From Harmonia axyridis (lineage: Eukaryota > Arthropoda > Insecta > Coleoptera > Coccinellidae): DNA of 64,000 nt. Positions 36,119 to 49,378 of the stretch are shown here, piece after piece; within the stretch, counting starts at the first letter, position 1; every line of letters begins with the position of its first letter. Made by a program: the position numbers and the translations under genes. Location of the stretch: contig NC_059503.1 in the NCBI RefSeq assembly GCF_914767665.1, forward strand, positions 61,336,352 through 61,400,351, read 5' to 3'. The notes beneath the pieces are model-generated. The model was not told where the DNA came from. It did not search any database and saw nothing but the letters and a program-made list of their open reading frames with translations.

Positions 36119-39100
36119 TCGAAAAATTGTAAAAAATTAAAAGATCTTTCTTGGTAATAAAATACCTCTTTTTCTATTGATCTGTTCACGTAGATCACGA
36201 AAGTTTTTATTTGAGGGGTCTGCGACGAAAAGTTTAGGAGATATAACGATTTTTGTAGAGAGATTGAATTTTCTCGAATTTTCCTTACCCCGGACCTTAA
36301 AAAATTGTGAAAAATTAAAAGTTCCTTCTTGGTAATAATATACCTCTTTTTCTATTGATCTGGTCATGTAGATCACGAAAGTTTTTATTTGAGGAGTCTG
36401 CGACGAATAGTTTAGGAGATATAACGATTTTTATAGAGATTGAATTTTCTCGAATTTTCCTTACCCCGGACCTTGAAAAATTGTAAAAAATTAAAAGATC
36501 TTTCTTGGTAATGAAATACCTCTTTTCCTATTGATCTGTTCACGTAGATCACGAAAGTTTTTATTTGAGGGGTCTGCGACGAATAGTTTAGGAGATATAA
36601 CGATTTTTGTAGAGAGATTGAATTTTCTCGAATTTTCCTTACGCCGGACCTTGAAAAATTGTAAAAAATTAAAAGATCTTTTTTGGTAATAATATACCTC
36701 TTTTTCTATTGATCTGTTCACGTAGATCACGAAAGTTTTTATTTGAGGGGTCTGCGACGAATAGTTTAGGAGATATAACGATTTTTGTAGAGAGATTGAA
36801 TTTTCTCGAATTTTCCTTACCCCGGACCTTAAAAAATTGTAAAAAATTAAAAGTTCCTTCTTGGTAATAATATACCTCTTTTTCTATTGATCTGGTCATG
36901 TAGATCACGAAAGTTTTTATTTGAGGAGTCTGCGACGAATAGTTTAGGAGATATAACGATTTTTATAGAGAGATTGAATTTTCTCGAATTTTCCTTACCC
37001 CGGACCTTGAAAAATTGTAAAAAATTAAAAGATCTTTCTTGGTAATAAAATACCTCTTTTTCTATTGATCTGGTCATGTAGATCACGAAAGTTTTTATAT
37101 GAGGGGTCTGCGACGAATAGTTTAGGAGATATAACGATTTTTATAGAGAGATTGAATTTTCTCGAATTTTCCTTACCCCGGACCTTGAAAAATTGTAAAA
37201 AATTAAAAGATCTTTCTTGGTAATGAAATACCTCTTTTTCTATTGATCTGTTCACGTAGATCACGAAAGTTTTTATTTGAGGGGTCTGCGACGAATAGTT
37301 TAGGAGATATAACGATTTTTGTAGAGAGATTGAATTTTCTCGAATTTTCGTTACCCCGGACCTTAAAAAATTGTTAAAAATTAAAAGTTCCTTCTTGGTA
37401 ATAATATACCTCTTTTTCTATTGATCTGGTCATGTAGATCACGAAAGTTTTTATTTGAGGAGTCTGCGACGAATAGTTTAGGAGATATAACGATTTTTAT
37501 AGAGAGATTGAATTTTCTCGAATTTTCCTTACCCCGGACCTTGAAAAATTGTAAAAAATAAAAAGATCTTTCTTGGTAATGAAATACCTCTTTTTCTATT
37601 GATCTGTTCACGTAGATCACGAAAGTTTTTATTTGAGGGGTCTGCGACGAATAGTTTAGGAGATATAACGATTTTTGTAGAGAGATTGAATTTTCTCGAA
37701 TTTTCCTTACCCCGGACCTTAAAAAATTGTAAAAAATTAAAAGTTCCTTCTTGGTAATAATATACCTCTTTTTCTATTGATCTGGTCATGTAGATCACGA
37801 AAGTTTTTATTTGAGGAGTCTGCGACGAATAGTTTAGGAGATATAACGATTTTTATAGAGATTGAATTTTCTCGAATTTTCCTTACCCCGGACCCCGAAA
37901 AATTGTAAAAAATTAAAAGATCTTTCTTGGTAATAAAATACCTCTTTTTCTATTGATCTGTTCACGTAGATCACGAAAGTTTTTATTTGAGGGGTCTGCG
38001 ACGAATAATTTAGGAGATATAACGATTTTTGTAGAGAGATTGAATTTTCTCGAATTTTCCTTACCCCGGACCTTAAAAAATTGTAAAAAATTAAAAGTTC
38101 CTTCTTGGTAATAATATACCTCTTTTTCTATTGATCTGGTCATGTAGATCACGATAGTTTTTATTTGAGGAGTCTGCGACGAATAGTTTAGGAGATATGA
38201 CGATTTTTATAGAGAGATTGAATTTTCTCGAATTTTCCTTACACCGGACCTTGAAAAATTGTAAAAAATTTAAAGATCTTTCTTGGTAATAAAATACCTC
38301 TTTTTCTATTGATCTGGTCATGTAGATCACGAAAGTTTTTATATGAGGGGTCTGCGACGAATAGTTCAGGAGATATAACGATTTTTATAGAGAGATTGAA
38401 TTTTCTCGAATTTTCCTTACCCCGGACCTTGAAAAATTGTAAAAAATTAAAAGATCTTTCTTGGTAATGAAATACCTCTTTTTCTATTGATCTGTTCACG
38501 TAGATCACGAAAGTTTTTATTTGAGGGGTCTGCGACGAATAGTTTAGGAGATATAACGATTTTTGTAGAGAGATTGAATTTTCTCGAATTTTCCTTACCC
38601 CGGACCTTAAAAAATTGTGAAAAATTAAAAGTTCCTTCTTGGTAATAATATACCTCTTTTTCTATTGATCTGGTCATGTAGATCACGAAAGTTTTTATTT
38701 GAGGAGTCTGCGACGAATAGTTTAGGAGATATAACGATTTTTATAGAGAGATTGAATTTTCTCGAATTTTCCTTACCCCGGACCTTGAAAAATTGTAAAA
38801 AATTAAAAGATCTTTCTTGGTAATGAAATACCTCTTTTTCTATTGATCTGTTCACGTAGATCACGAAAGTTTTTATTTGAGGGGTCTGCGACGAATAGTT
38901 TAGGAGATATAACGATTTTTGTAGAGAGATTGAATTTTCTCGAATTTTCCTTACCCCGGACCTTAAAAAATTGTGAAAAATTAAAAGTTCCTTCTTGGTA
39001 ATAATATACCTCTTTTTCTATTGATCTGGTCATGTAGATCACGAAAGTTTTTATTTGAGGAGTCTGCGACGAATAGTTTAGGAGATATGACGATTTTTAT

Positions 39101-40443
39101 AGAGAGATTGAATTTTCTCGAATTTTCCTTACCCCGGACCTTGAAAAATTGTAAAAAATTAAAAGATCTTTCTTGGTAATAAAATACCTCTTTTTCTATT
39201 GATCTGGTCATGTAGATCACGAAAGTTTTTATATGAGGGGTCTGCGACGAATAGTTCAGGAGATATAACGATTTTTATAGAGAGATTGAATTTTCTCGAA
39301 TTTTCCTTACCCCAGACCTTGAAAAATTGTAAAAAATTAAAAGATCTTTCTTGGTAATGAAATACCTCTTTTTCTATTGATCTGTTCACGTAGATCACGA
39401 AAGTTTTTATTGAGGGGTCTGCGACGAATAGTTTAGGAGATATAACGATTTTTGTAGAGAGATTGAATTTTCTCGAATTTTCCTTACCCCGGACCTTAAA
39501 AAATTGTGAAAAATTAAAAGTTCCTTCTTGGTAATAATATACCTCTTTTTCTATTGATCTGGTCATGTAGATCACGAAAGTTTTTATTTGAGGAGTCTGC
39601 GACGAATAGTTTAGGAGATATAACGATTTTTATAGAGAGATTGAATTTTCTCGAATTTTCCTTACCCCGGACCTTGAAAAATTGTAAAAAATTAAAAGAT
39701 CTTTCTTGGTAATAAAATACCTCTTTTTCTATTGATCTGTTCACGTAGATCACGAAAGTTTTTATTTGAGGGGTCTGCGACGAATAGTTTAGGAGATATA
39801 ACGATTTTTGTAGAGAGATTGAATTTTCTCGAATTTTCCTTACCCCGGACCTTAAAAAATTGTAAAAAATTAAAAGTTCCTTCTTGGTAATAATATACCT
39901 CTTTTTCTATTGATCTGGTCATGTAGATCACGAAAGTTTTTATTTGAGGAGTCTGCGACGAATAGTTTAGGAGATATAACGATTTTTATAGAGAGATTGA
40001 ATTTTCTCGAATTTTCCTTACCCCGGACCTTGAAAAATTGTAAAAAATTAAAAGATCTTTTTTGGTAATAAAATACCCCTTTTTCTATTGATCTGGTCAT
40101 GTAGATCACGAAAGTTTTTATATGAGGGGTCTGCGACGAATAGTTTAGGAGATATAACGATTTTTATAGAGAGATTGAATTTTCTCGAATTTTCCTTACC
40201 CCGGACCTTGAAAAATTGTAAAAAATTAAAAGATCTTTCTTGGTAATAAAATACCTCTTTTTCTATTGATCTGTTCACGTAGATCACGAAAGTTTTTATT
40301 TGAGGGGTCTGCGACGAATAGTTTAGGAGATATAACGATTTTTGTAGAGAGATTGAATTTTCTCGAATTTTCCTTACCCCGGACCTTAAAAAATTGTAAA
40401 AAATTTAAAGTTCCTTCTTGGTGATAATATACCTCTTTTTCTA
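34805..40443 (+). repeat. Module 17: A-B + 28 shorts
   Basis: A 34805 and B 35135 repeat module 16. The longest run of shorts follows (35465-40443, 28 copies, 4,979 bp). Subtype order from 35465 is a,b,c,a,c,a,c,c,a,b,c,a,c,a,c,a,b,c,a,c,a,b,c,a,c,a,b,c. Copies at 36355 and 37777 are 176 bp and 39377 is 177 bp (TTTTTATTGAGG). The run ends with the expected Sc before a long. Confidence 0.9.
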
Positions 40444-42195
40444 TTGATCTGTTCACGTAGATCACGAAAGTTTTTATATGAGGGGTCTGCGACGAATAGT
40501 TTAGGAGATATAACGATTTTTATAGAGAGATTGAATTTTTACGGTTTTTTCCAAAAAATTCGACTTCAAATTTCTCCTAAACTATGGGGACTACGGAAAA
40601 TCGGTAAGCAGAGTTGGTATTGGCAGTTCATGGTTATTCGAATCCCACTCTCGCCTGACAATATTTGAGTCGAAAAATTTTCTCGAATTTTCTCGAATTT
40701 TCCTTACCCCGGACCTTAAAAAATTGTAAAAAATTAAAAGTTCCTTCTTGGTAATAATATACCTCTTTTTCTATTGATCTGGTCATGTAGATCACGAAAG
40801 TTTTTATTTGAGGAGTCTGCGACGAATAGTTTAGGAGATATAACGATTTTTATAGAGATTGAATTTTCTCGAATTTTCCTTACCCCGGACCTTGAAAAAT
40901 TGTAAAAAATTAAAAGATCTTTCTTGGTAATAAAATACCTCTTTTTCTATTGATCTGTTCACGTAGATCACGAAAGTTTTTATTTGAGTGTTCTGCGACG
41001 AATAGTTTAGGAGATATAACGATTTTTGTAGAGAGATTGAATTTTCTCGAATTTTCCTAACCCCGGACCTTAAAAAATTGTAAAAAATTAAAAGTTCCTT
41101 CTTGGTAATAATATACCTCTTTTTCTATTGATCTGGTCATGTAGATCACGAAAGTTTTTATTTGAGGAGTCTGCGACGAATAGTTTAGGAGATATAACGA
41201 TTTTTATAGAGAGATTGAATTTTCTCGCATTTTCCTTACCCCGGACCTTGAAAAATTGTAAAAAATTAAAAGATCTTTCTTGGTAATAAAATACCTCTTT
41301 TTCTATTGATTTGTTCACGTAGATCACGAAAGTTTTTATTTGAGGGGTCTGCGACGAATAGTTTAGGAGATATAACGATTTTTATAGAGAGATTGAATTT
41401 TCTCGAATTTTCCTTACCCCGGACCTTGAAAAATTGTAAAAAATTAAAAGATCTTTCTTGGTAATAAAATACCTCTTTTTCTATTGATCTGGTCATGTAG
41501 ATCACGAAAGTTTTTATTTGAGGAGTCTGCGACGAATAGTTTAGGAGATATAACGATTTTTATAGAGAGATTGAATTTTCTCGAATTTTCCTTACCCCGG
41601 ACCTTGAAAAATTGTAAAAAATTAAAAGATCTTTCTTGGTAATAAAATACATCTTTTTCTATTGATTTGTTCACGTAGATCACGAAAGTTTTTATTTGAG
41701 GGGTCTGCGACGAATAGTTTAGGAGATATAACGATTTTTATAGAGAGATTGAATTTTCTCGAATTTTCCTTACCCCGGACCTTGAAAAATTGTAAAAAAT
41801 TAAAAGATCTTTCTAGGTAATAAAATACCTCTTTTTCTATTGATCTGGTCATGTAGATCACGGAAGTTTTTATATGGGGGGTCTGCGACGAATAGTTTGA
41901 GAGATATAACGATTTTTATAGAGAGATTGAATTTTCTCGAATTTTCCTTACCCCGGACCTTGAAAAATTGTAAAAAATTAAAAGATCTTTCTTGGTAATA
42001 AAATACCTCTTTTTCTATTGATCTGTTCACGTAGATCACGAAAGTTTTTATTTGAGGGGTCTGCGACGAATAGTTTAGGAGATATAACGATTTTTGTAGA
42101 GAGATTGAATTTTCTCGAATTTTCCTTACCCCGGACCTTAAAAAATTGTAAAAAATTAAAAGTTCCTTCTTGGTGATAATATACCTCTTTTTCTA
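40444..42195 (+). repeat. Module 18: A/B chimeric long + 8 shorts
   Basis: A single long at 40444 begins as A, with CCAAAAAATTCG like the A at 46281, and ends as B (CATGGTTATTCG, CTCTCGCCTGAC). Eight shorts follow, the first 176 bp. GATTTGTTCACG occurs at 41306 and 41662, showing a duplicated 356 bp dimer. Overall this is module 23 with one A-B fusion and one extra dimer. Confidence 0.9.
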
Positions 42196-43033
42196 TTGAT
42201 CTGTTCACGTAGATCACGAAAGTTTTTATATGAGGGGTCTGCGACGAATAGTTTAGGAGATATAACGATTTTTATAGAGAGATTGAATTTTTACGGTTTT
42301 TTCCAAAAATTTCGACTTCAAATTTCTCCTAAACTATGCGGACTACGGAAAATCGGTAAGCAGAGTTGGTATTGGCAGTTCATGATTATTCGAATTCCAC
42401 TCACGAATGACAATATTTGAGTCGAAGAATTTTCTCGAATTTTCTCGAATTTTCCTTACCCCGGACCTTAAAAAATTTTAAAAAATTAAAAGTTCCTTCT
42501 TGGTAATAATATACCTCTTTTTCTATTGATCTGGTCACGTAGATCACGAAAGTTTTTATTTGAGGGGTTTGCGACGAATAGTTTAGGAGATATAACGATT
42601 TTTGTAGAGAGATTGAATTTTTACGGTTTTTTCCAAAAATTTCGAATTCAAATTTCTCCTAAACTATGGGGACTACGGAAAATCGGTAAGCAGAGTTGGT
42701 ATTGGCAGTTCATGGTTATTCGAATCCCACTCTCGCCTGACAATATTTGAGTCGAAAAATTTTCTCGAATTTTCTCGAATTTTCCTTACCACGGACCTTA
42801 AAAAATTGTAAAAAATTAAAAGTTCCTTCTTGGTAATAACATACCTCTTTTTCTATTGATCTGTTCACGTAGATCACGAAAGTTTTTATTCGAGGGGTCT
42901 GCGACGAATAGTTTAGGAGATATAACGATTTTTGTAGAGAGATTGAATTTTCTCGAATTTTCCTTACCCCGGACCTTAAAAAATTGTAAAAAATTAAAAG
43001 TTCCTTCTTGGTGATAATATACCTCTTTTTCTA
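42196..43033 (+). repeat. Module 19: A-B + 1 short
   Basis: A at 42196 carries ACTATGCGG, the mark of a local A subfamily (also 45092, 48007, 49379, 52809). B at 42526 is preceded by AAATTTTAAAAAATT and followed by TTACCACGG, marks shared by the same set. The single short at 42856 has TTATTCGAGG and is the closest spacing of two A-B pairs in this zone. Confidence 0.9.
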
Positions 43034-44049
43034 TTGATCTGTTCACGTAGATCACGAAAGTTTTTATATGAGGGGTCTGCGACGAATAGTTTAGGAGATA
43101 TAACGATTTTTATAGAGAGATTGAATTTTTACGGTTTTTTCCAAAAATTTCGACTTCAAATTTTTCCTAAACTATGGGGACTACGGAAAATCGGTAAGCA
43201 GAGTTGGTATTGGCAGTTCATGATTATTCGAATTCCACTCACGAATGTAAATATTTGAGTCGAAGAATTTTCTCGAATTTTCTCGAATTTTCCTTACCCC
43301 GGACCTAAAAAAATTGTAAAAAATCAAAAGTTCCTTCTTGGTAATAATATACCTCTTTTTCTATTGATCTGGTCACGCAGATCACGAAAGTTTTTATTTG
43401 AGGGGTTTGCGACGAATAGTTTATTAGATATAACGATTTTTGTAGAGAGATTGAATTTTTACGGTTTTTTCCAGAAATTTCGAATTCAAATTTCTCCTAA
43501 ACTATGGGGACTACGGAAAATCGGTAAGCAGAGTTGGTATTGGCAGTTCATGGTTATTCGAATTCCACTCTCGCCTGACAATATTTGAGTCGAAAAATTT
43601 TCTCGAATTTTCTCGAATTTTCCTTACTCCGGACCTTAAAAAATTGTAAAAAATTAAAAGTTCCTTCTTGGTAATAATATACCTCTTTTTCTATTGATCT
43701 GGTCATGTAGATCACGAAAGTTTTTATTTGAGGAGTCTGCGACGAATAGTTTAGGAGATATAACGATTTTTATAGAGAGATTGAATTTTCACGAATTTTC
43801 CTTACCCCGGACCTTGAAAAATTGTAAAAAATTAAAAGATCTTTCTTGGTAATAAAATACCTCTTTTTCTATTGATCTGTTCACGTAGATCACGAAAGTT
43901 TTTATTTGAGGGGTCTGCGACGAATAGTTTAGGAGATATAACGATTTTTGTAGAGAGATTGAATTTTCTCGAATTTCCCTTACCCCGGACCTTAAAAAAT
44001 TGTAAAAAATTAAAAGTTCCTTCTTGGTGATAATATACCTCTTTTTCTA
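43034..44049 (+). repeat. Module 20: A-B + 2 shorts
   Basis: A at 43034 has ACGAATGTAAATATTTG. B at 43364 has CACGCAGATCACG, AGTTTATTAGATAT and TTCCAGAAATTTCG. Shorts follow at 43694 (TTTTCACGAATTTTCC) and 43872. The same marks appear 7,717 bp downstream in module 26, and those of the longs again at 54003-54652. Confidence 0.9.
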
Positions 44050-45091
44050 TTGATCTGTTCACGTAGATCACGAAAGTTTTTATATGAGGGGTCTGCGACG
44101 AATAGTTTAGGAGATATAACGATTTTTATAGAGAGATTGAATTTTTACGGTTTTTTCCAAAAATTTCGACTTCAAATTTTTCCTAAACTATGGGGACTAC
44201 GGAAAATCGGTAAGCAGAGTTGGTATTGGCAGTTCATTATTATTCGAATTCCACTCTCGCCTGACAATATTTGAGTCGAAAAATTTTCTCGAATTTTCTC
44301 GAATTTTCCTTACCCCGGACCTTAAAAAATTGTAAAAAATTAGGAGTTCCTTCTTGGTAATAATATACCTCTTTTTCTATTGATCTGGTCACGTAGATCA
44401 CGAAAGTTTTTATTTGAGGGGTCTGCGACGAATAGTTTAGGAGATATAACGATTTTTGTAGAGAGATTGAATTTTCTCGAATTTTCCTTACCCCGGACCT
44501 CAAAAAATTGTAAAAAATTAAAAGTTCCTTCTTGGTAATAATATACCTCTTTTTCTATTGATCTGGTCATGTAGATCACGAAAGTTTTTATTTGAGGAGT
44601 CTGCGACGAATAGTTTAGGAGATATAACTATTTTTGTAGAGAGATTGAATTTTCTCGAATTTTCCTTACCCCGGACCTTAAAAAATTGTAAAAAATTAAA
44701 AGTTCCTTCTTGGTAATAATATACCTCTTTTTCTATTGATCTGGTCATGTAGATCACGAAAGTTTTTATTTGAGGAGTCTACGACGAATAGTTTAGGAGA
44801 TATTACGATTTTTATAGAGAGATTGAATTTTCTCGAATTTTCCTTACCCCGGACCTTGAAAAATTGTAAAAAATTAAAAGATCTTTCTTGGTAATAAAAT
44901 ACCTCTTTTTCTATTGATCTGGTCATGTAGATCACGAAAGTTTTTATTTGAGGGGTCTGCGACGAATAGTTTAGGAGATATAACGATTTTTGTAGAGAGA
45001 TTGAATTTTCTCGAATTTTCCTTACCCCGGACCTTAAAAAATTGTAAAAAATTAAAAGTTCCTTCTTGGTGATAATATACCTCTTTTTCTA
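44050..45091 (+). repeat. Module 21: A/B chimeric long + 4 shorts
   Basis: The long at 44050 is type A through CATTATTATTCGAATTCCACTC, then type B (TCGCCTGAC, GTCGAAAAA). Shorts are at 44380, 44558, 44736 and 44914. The first starts GGTCACG, like a B long but without the 142 bp segment, and AATTAGGAGTTCC lies just before it. Repeated in module 27. Confidence 0.9.
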
Positions 45092-46280
45092 TTGATCTGT
45101 TCACGTAGATCACGAAAGTTTTTATATGAGGGGTCTGCGACGAATAGTTTAGGAGATAGAAAGATTTTTATAGAGAGATTGAATTTTTACGGTTTTTTCC
45201 AAGAATTTCGACTTCAAATTTCTCCTAAACTATGCGGACTACGGAAAATCGGTAAGCAGAGTTGGTATTGGCAGTTCATGATTATTCGAATTCCACTCAC
45301 GAATGACAATATTTGAGTCGAAGAATTTTCTCGAATTTTCTCGAATTTTCCTTACCCCGGACCTTAAAAAATTTTAAAAAATTAAAAGTTCCTTCTTGGT
45401 AATAATATACCTCTTTTTCTATTGATCTGGTCACGTAGATCACGAAAGTTTTTATTTGAGGGGTTTGCGACGAATAGTTTAGGAGATATAACGATTTTTG
45501 TAGAGAGATTGAATTTTTACGGTTTTTTCCAAAAATTTCGAATTCAAATTTCTCCTAAACTATGGGGACTACGGAAAATCGGTAAGCAGAGTTGGTATTG
45601 GCAGTTCATGGTTATTCGAATCCCACTCTCGCCTGACAATATTTGAGTCGAAAAATTTTCTCGAATTTTCTCGAATTTTCCTTACCACGGACCTTAAAAA
45701 ATTGTAAAAAATTAAAAGTTCCTTCTTGGTTATAATATACCTCTTTTTCTATTGATCTGGTCATGTAGATCACGAAAGTTTTGAGGAGTCTGCGACGAAT
45801 AGTTTAGGAGATATAACGATTTTTATAGAGAGATTGAATTTTCTCGAATTTTCCTTACCCCGGACCTTGAAAAATTGTAAAAAATTAAAAGATCTTTCTT
45901 GGTAATAAAATACCTCTTTTTCTATTGTTCTGTTCACGTAGATCACGAAAGTTTTTATTTGAAAGGTCTGCGACGAATAGTTTAGGAGATATAACGATTT
46001 TTATAGAGAGATTGAATTTTCTCGAATTTTCCTTACCCCGGACCTTGAAAAATTGTAAAAAATTAAAAGATCTTTCTTGGTAATAAAATACCTCTTTTTC
46101 TATTGATCTGTTCACGTAGATCACGAAAGTTTTTATTCGAGGGGTCTGCGACGAATAGTTTAGGAAATATAACGATTTTTGTAGAGAGATTGAATTTTCT
46201 CGAATTTTCCTCACCCCGGACCTTAAAAAATTGTAAAAAATTAAAAGTTCCTTCTTGGTGATAATATACCTCTTTTTCTA
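45092..46280 (+). repeat. Module 22: A-B + 3 shorts
   Basis: A at 45092 (ACTATGCGG, GAGATAGAAAGATTTTT, CCAAGAATTTCG) and B at 45422. The first short (45752) is 173 bp: five bases are missing, giving CGAAAGTTTTGAGGAG near 45776-45786. This is the only such deletion in the window. Shorts at 45925 (ATTGTTCTG start) and 46103 (TTATTCGAGG) follow. Confidence 0.9.
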
Positions 46281-48006
46281 TTGATCTGTTCACGTAGATC
46301 ACGAAAGTTTTTATATGAGGGGTCTGCGACGAATAGTTTAGGAGATATAACGATTTTTATAGAGAGATTGAATTTTTACGGTTTTTTCCAAAAAATTCGA
46401 CTTCAAATTTCTCCTAAACTATGGGGACTACGGAAAATCGGTAAGCAGAGTTGGTATTGGCAGTTCATGATTATTCGAATTCCACTCACGAATGACAATA
46501 TTTGAGTCGAAGAATTTTCTCGAATTTTCTCGAATTTTCCTTACCCCGGACCTTAAAAAATTGTAAAAAATTAAAAGTTCCTTCTTGGTAATGATATACC
46601 TCTTTTTCTATTGATCTGGTCACGTAGATCACGAAAGTTTTTATTTGAGGGGTTTGCGACGAATAGTTTAGGAGATATAACGATTTTTGTAGAGAGATTG
46701 AATTTTTACGGTTTTTTCCAAAAATTTCGAATTCAAATTTCTCCTAAACTATGGGGACTACGGAAAATCGGTAAGCAGAGTTGGTATTGGCAGTTCATGG
46801 TTATTCGAATCCCACTCTCGCCTGACAATATTTGAGTCGAAAAATTTTCTCGAATTTTCTCGAATTTTCCTTACCCCGGACCTTAAAAAATTGTAAAAAA
46901 TTAAAAGTTCCTTCTTGGTAATAATATACCTCTTTTTCTATTGATCTGGTCATGTAGATCACGAAAGTTTTTATTTGAGGAGTCTGCGACGAATAGTTTA
47001 GGAGATATAACGATTTTTATAGAGATTGAATTTTCTCGAATTTTCCTTACCCCGGACCTTGAAAAATTGTAAAAAATTAAAAGATCTTTCTTGGTAATAA
47101 AATACCTCTTTTTCTATTGATCTGTTCACGTAGATCACGAAAGTTTTTATTTGAGGGTTCTGCGACGAATAGTTTAGGAGATATAACGATTTTTGTAGAG
47201 AGATTGAATTTTCTCGAATTTTCCTAACCCCGGACCTTAAAAAATTGTAAAAAATTAAAAGTTCCTTCTTGGTAATAATATACCTCTTTTTCTATTGATC
47301 TGGTCATGTAGATCACGAAAGTTTGTATTTGAGGAGTCTGCGACGAATAGTTTAGGAGATATAACGATTTTTATAGAGAGATTGAATTTTCTCGAATTTT
47401 CCTTACCCCGGACCTTGAAAAATTGTAAAAAATTAAAAGATCTTTCTTGGTAATGAAATACCTCTTTTTCTATTGATTTGTTCACGTAGATCACGAAAGT
47501 TTTTATTTGAGGGGTCTGCGACGAATAGTTTAGGAGATATAACGATTTTTATAGAGAGATTGAATTTTCTCGAATTTTCCTTACCCCGGACCTTGAAAAA
47601 TTGTAAAAAATTAAAAGATCTTTCTTGGTAATAAAATACCTCTTTTTCTATTGATCTGGTCATGTAGATCACGAAAGTTTTTATATGAGGGGTCTGCGAC
47701 GAATAGTTTAGGAGATGTAACGATTTTTATAGAGAGATTGAATTTTCTCGAATTTTCCTTACCCCGGACCTTGAAAAATTGTAAAAAATTAAAAGATCTT
47801 TCTTGGTAATAAAATACCTCTTTTTCTATTGATCTGTTCACGTAGATCACGAAAGTTTTTATTTGAGGGGTCTGCGACGAATAGTTTAGGAGATATAACG
47901 ATTTTTGTAGAGAGATTGAATTTTCTCGAATTTTCCTTACCCCGGACCTTAAAAAATTGTAAAAAATTAAAAGTTCCTTCTTGGTGATAATATACCTCTT
48001 TTTCTA
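46281..48006 (+). repeat. Module 23: A-B + 6 shorts (1,726 bp)
   Basis: A at 46281 has CCAAAAAATTCG, as at 40444. B is at 46611. Six shorts from 46941 (176 bp) follow. 47117 has GAGGGTTCTGCG and CCTAACCCCGG, 47295 has AAAGTTTGTATTTG, 47473 has GATTTGTTCACG and 47651 has GAGATGTAACG. Confidence 0.9.
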
Positions 48007-49378
48007 TTGATCTGTTCACGTAGATCACGAAAGTTTTTATATGAGGGGTCTGCGACGAATAGTTTAGGAGATATAACGATTTTTATAGAGAGATTGAATT
48101 TTTACGGTTTTTTCCAAAAATTTCGACTTCAAATTTCTCCTAAACTATGCGGACTACGGAAAATCGGTAAGCAGAGTTGGTATTGGCAGTTCATGATTAT
48201 TCGAATTCCACTCACGAATGACAATATTTGAGTCGAAGAATTTTCTCGAATTTTCTCGAATTTTCCTTACCCCGGACCTTAAAAAATTTTAAAAAATTAA
48301 AAGTTCCTTCTTGGTAATAATATACCTCTTTTTCTATTGATCTGGTCACGTAGATCACGAAAGTTTTTATTTGAGGGGTTTGCGACGAATAGTTTAGGAG
48401 ATATAACGATTTTTGTAGAGAGATTGAATTTTTACGGTTTTTTCCGAAAATTTCGAATTCAAATTTCTCCTAAACTATGGGGACTACGGAAAATCGGTAA
48501 GCAGAGTTGGTATTGGCAGTTCATGGTTATTCGAATCCCACTCTCGCCTGACAATATTTGAGTCGAAAAATTTTCTCGAATTTTCTCGAATTTTCCTTAC
48601 CACGGACCTTAAAAAATTGTAAAAAATTAAAAGTTCCTTCTTGGTAATAATAAACCTCTTTTTCTATTGATCTGGTCATGTAGATCACGAAAGTTTTTAT
48701 TTGAGGAGTCTGCGGCGAATAGTTTAGGAGATATAACGATTTTTATAGAGAGATTGAATTTTCTCGAATTTTCCTCACCCCGGACCTTGAAAAATTGTAA
48801 AAAATTTAAAGATCTTTCTTGGTAATGAAATACCTCTTTTTCTATTGATTTGTTCACGTAGATCACGAAAATTTTTATTTGAGGGGTCTGCGACGAATAG
48901 TTTAGGAGATATAACGATTTTTATAGAGAGATTGAATTTTCTCGAATTTTCCTTACCCCGGACCTTGAAAAATTGTAAAAAATTAAAAGATCTTTCTTGG
49001 TAATAAAATACCTCTTTTTCTATTGATCTGGTCATGTAGATCACGAAAGTTTTTATATGAGGGGTCTGCGACGAATAGTTTAGGAGATGTAACGATTTTT
49101 ATAGAGAGATTGAATTTTCTCGAATTTTCCTTACCCCGGACCTTGAAAAATTGTAAAAAATTAAAAGATCTTTCTTGGTAATAAAATACCTCTTTTTCTA
49201 TTGATCTGTTCACGTAGATCACGAAAGTTTTTATTTGAGGGGTCTGCGACGAATAGTTTAGGAGATATAACGATTTTTGTAGAGAGATTGAATTTTCTCG
49301 AATTTTCCTTACCCCGGACCTTAAAAAATTGTAAAAAATTAAAAGTTCCTTCTTGGTGATAATATACCTCTTTTTCTA
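48007..49378 (+). repeat. Module 24: A-B + 4 shorts (1,372 bp)
   Basis: A 48007 (ACTATGCGG) and B 48337 (TTCCGAAAATTTCG), then shorts 48667 (TGCGGCGAATAG), 48845 (GATTTGTTCACG), 49023 (GAGATGTAACG) and 49201. It is one full turn of the 1,372 bp higher-order repeat. Confidence 0.9.
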
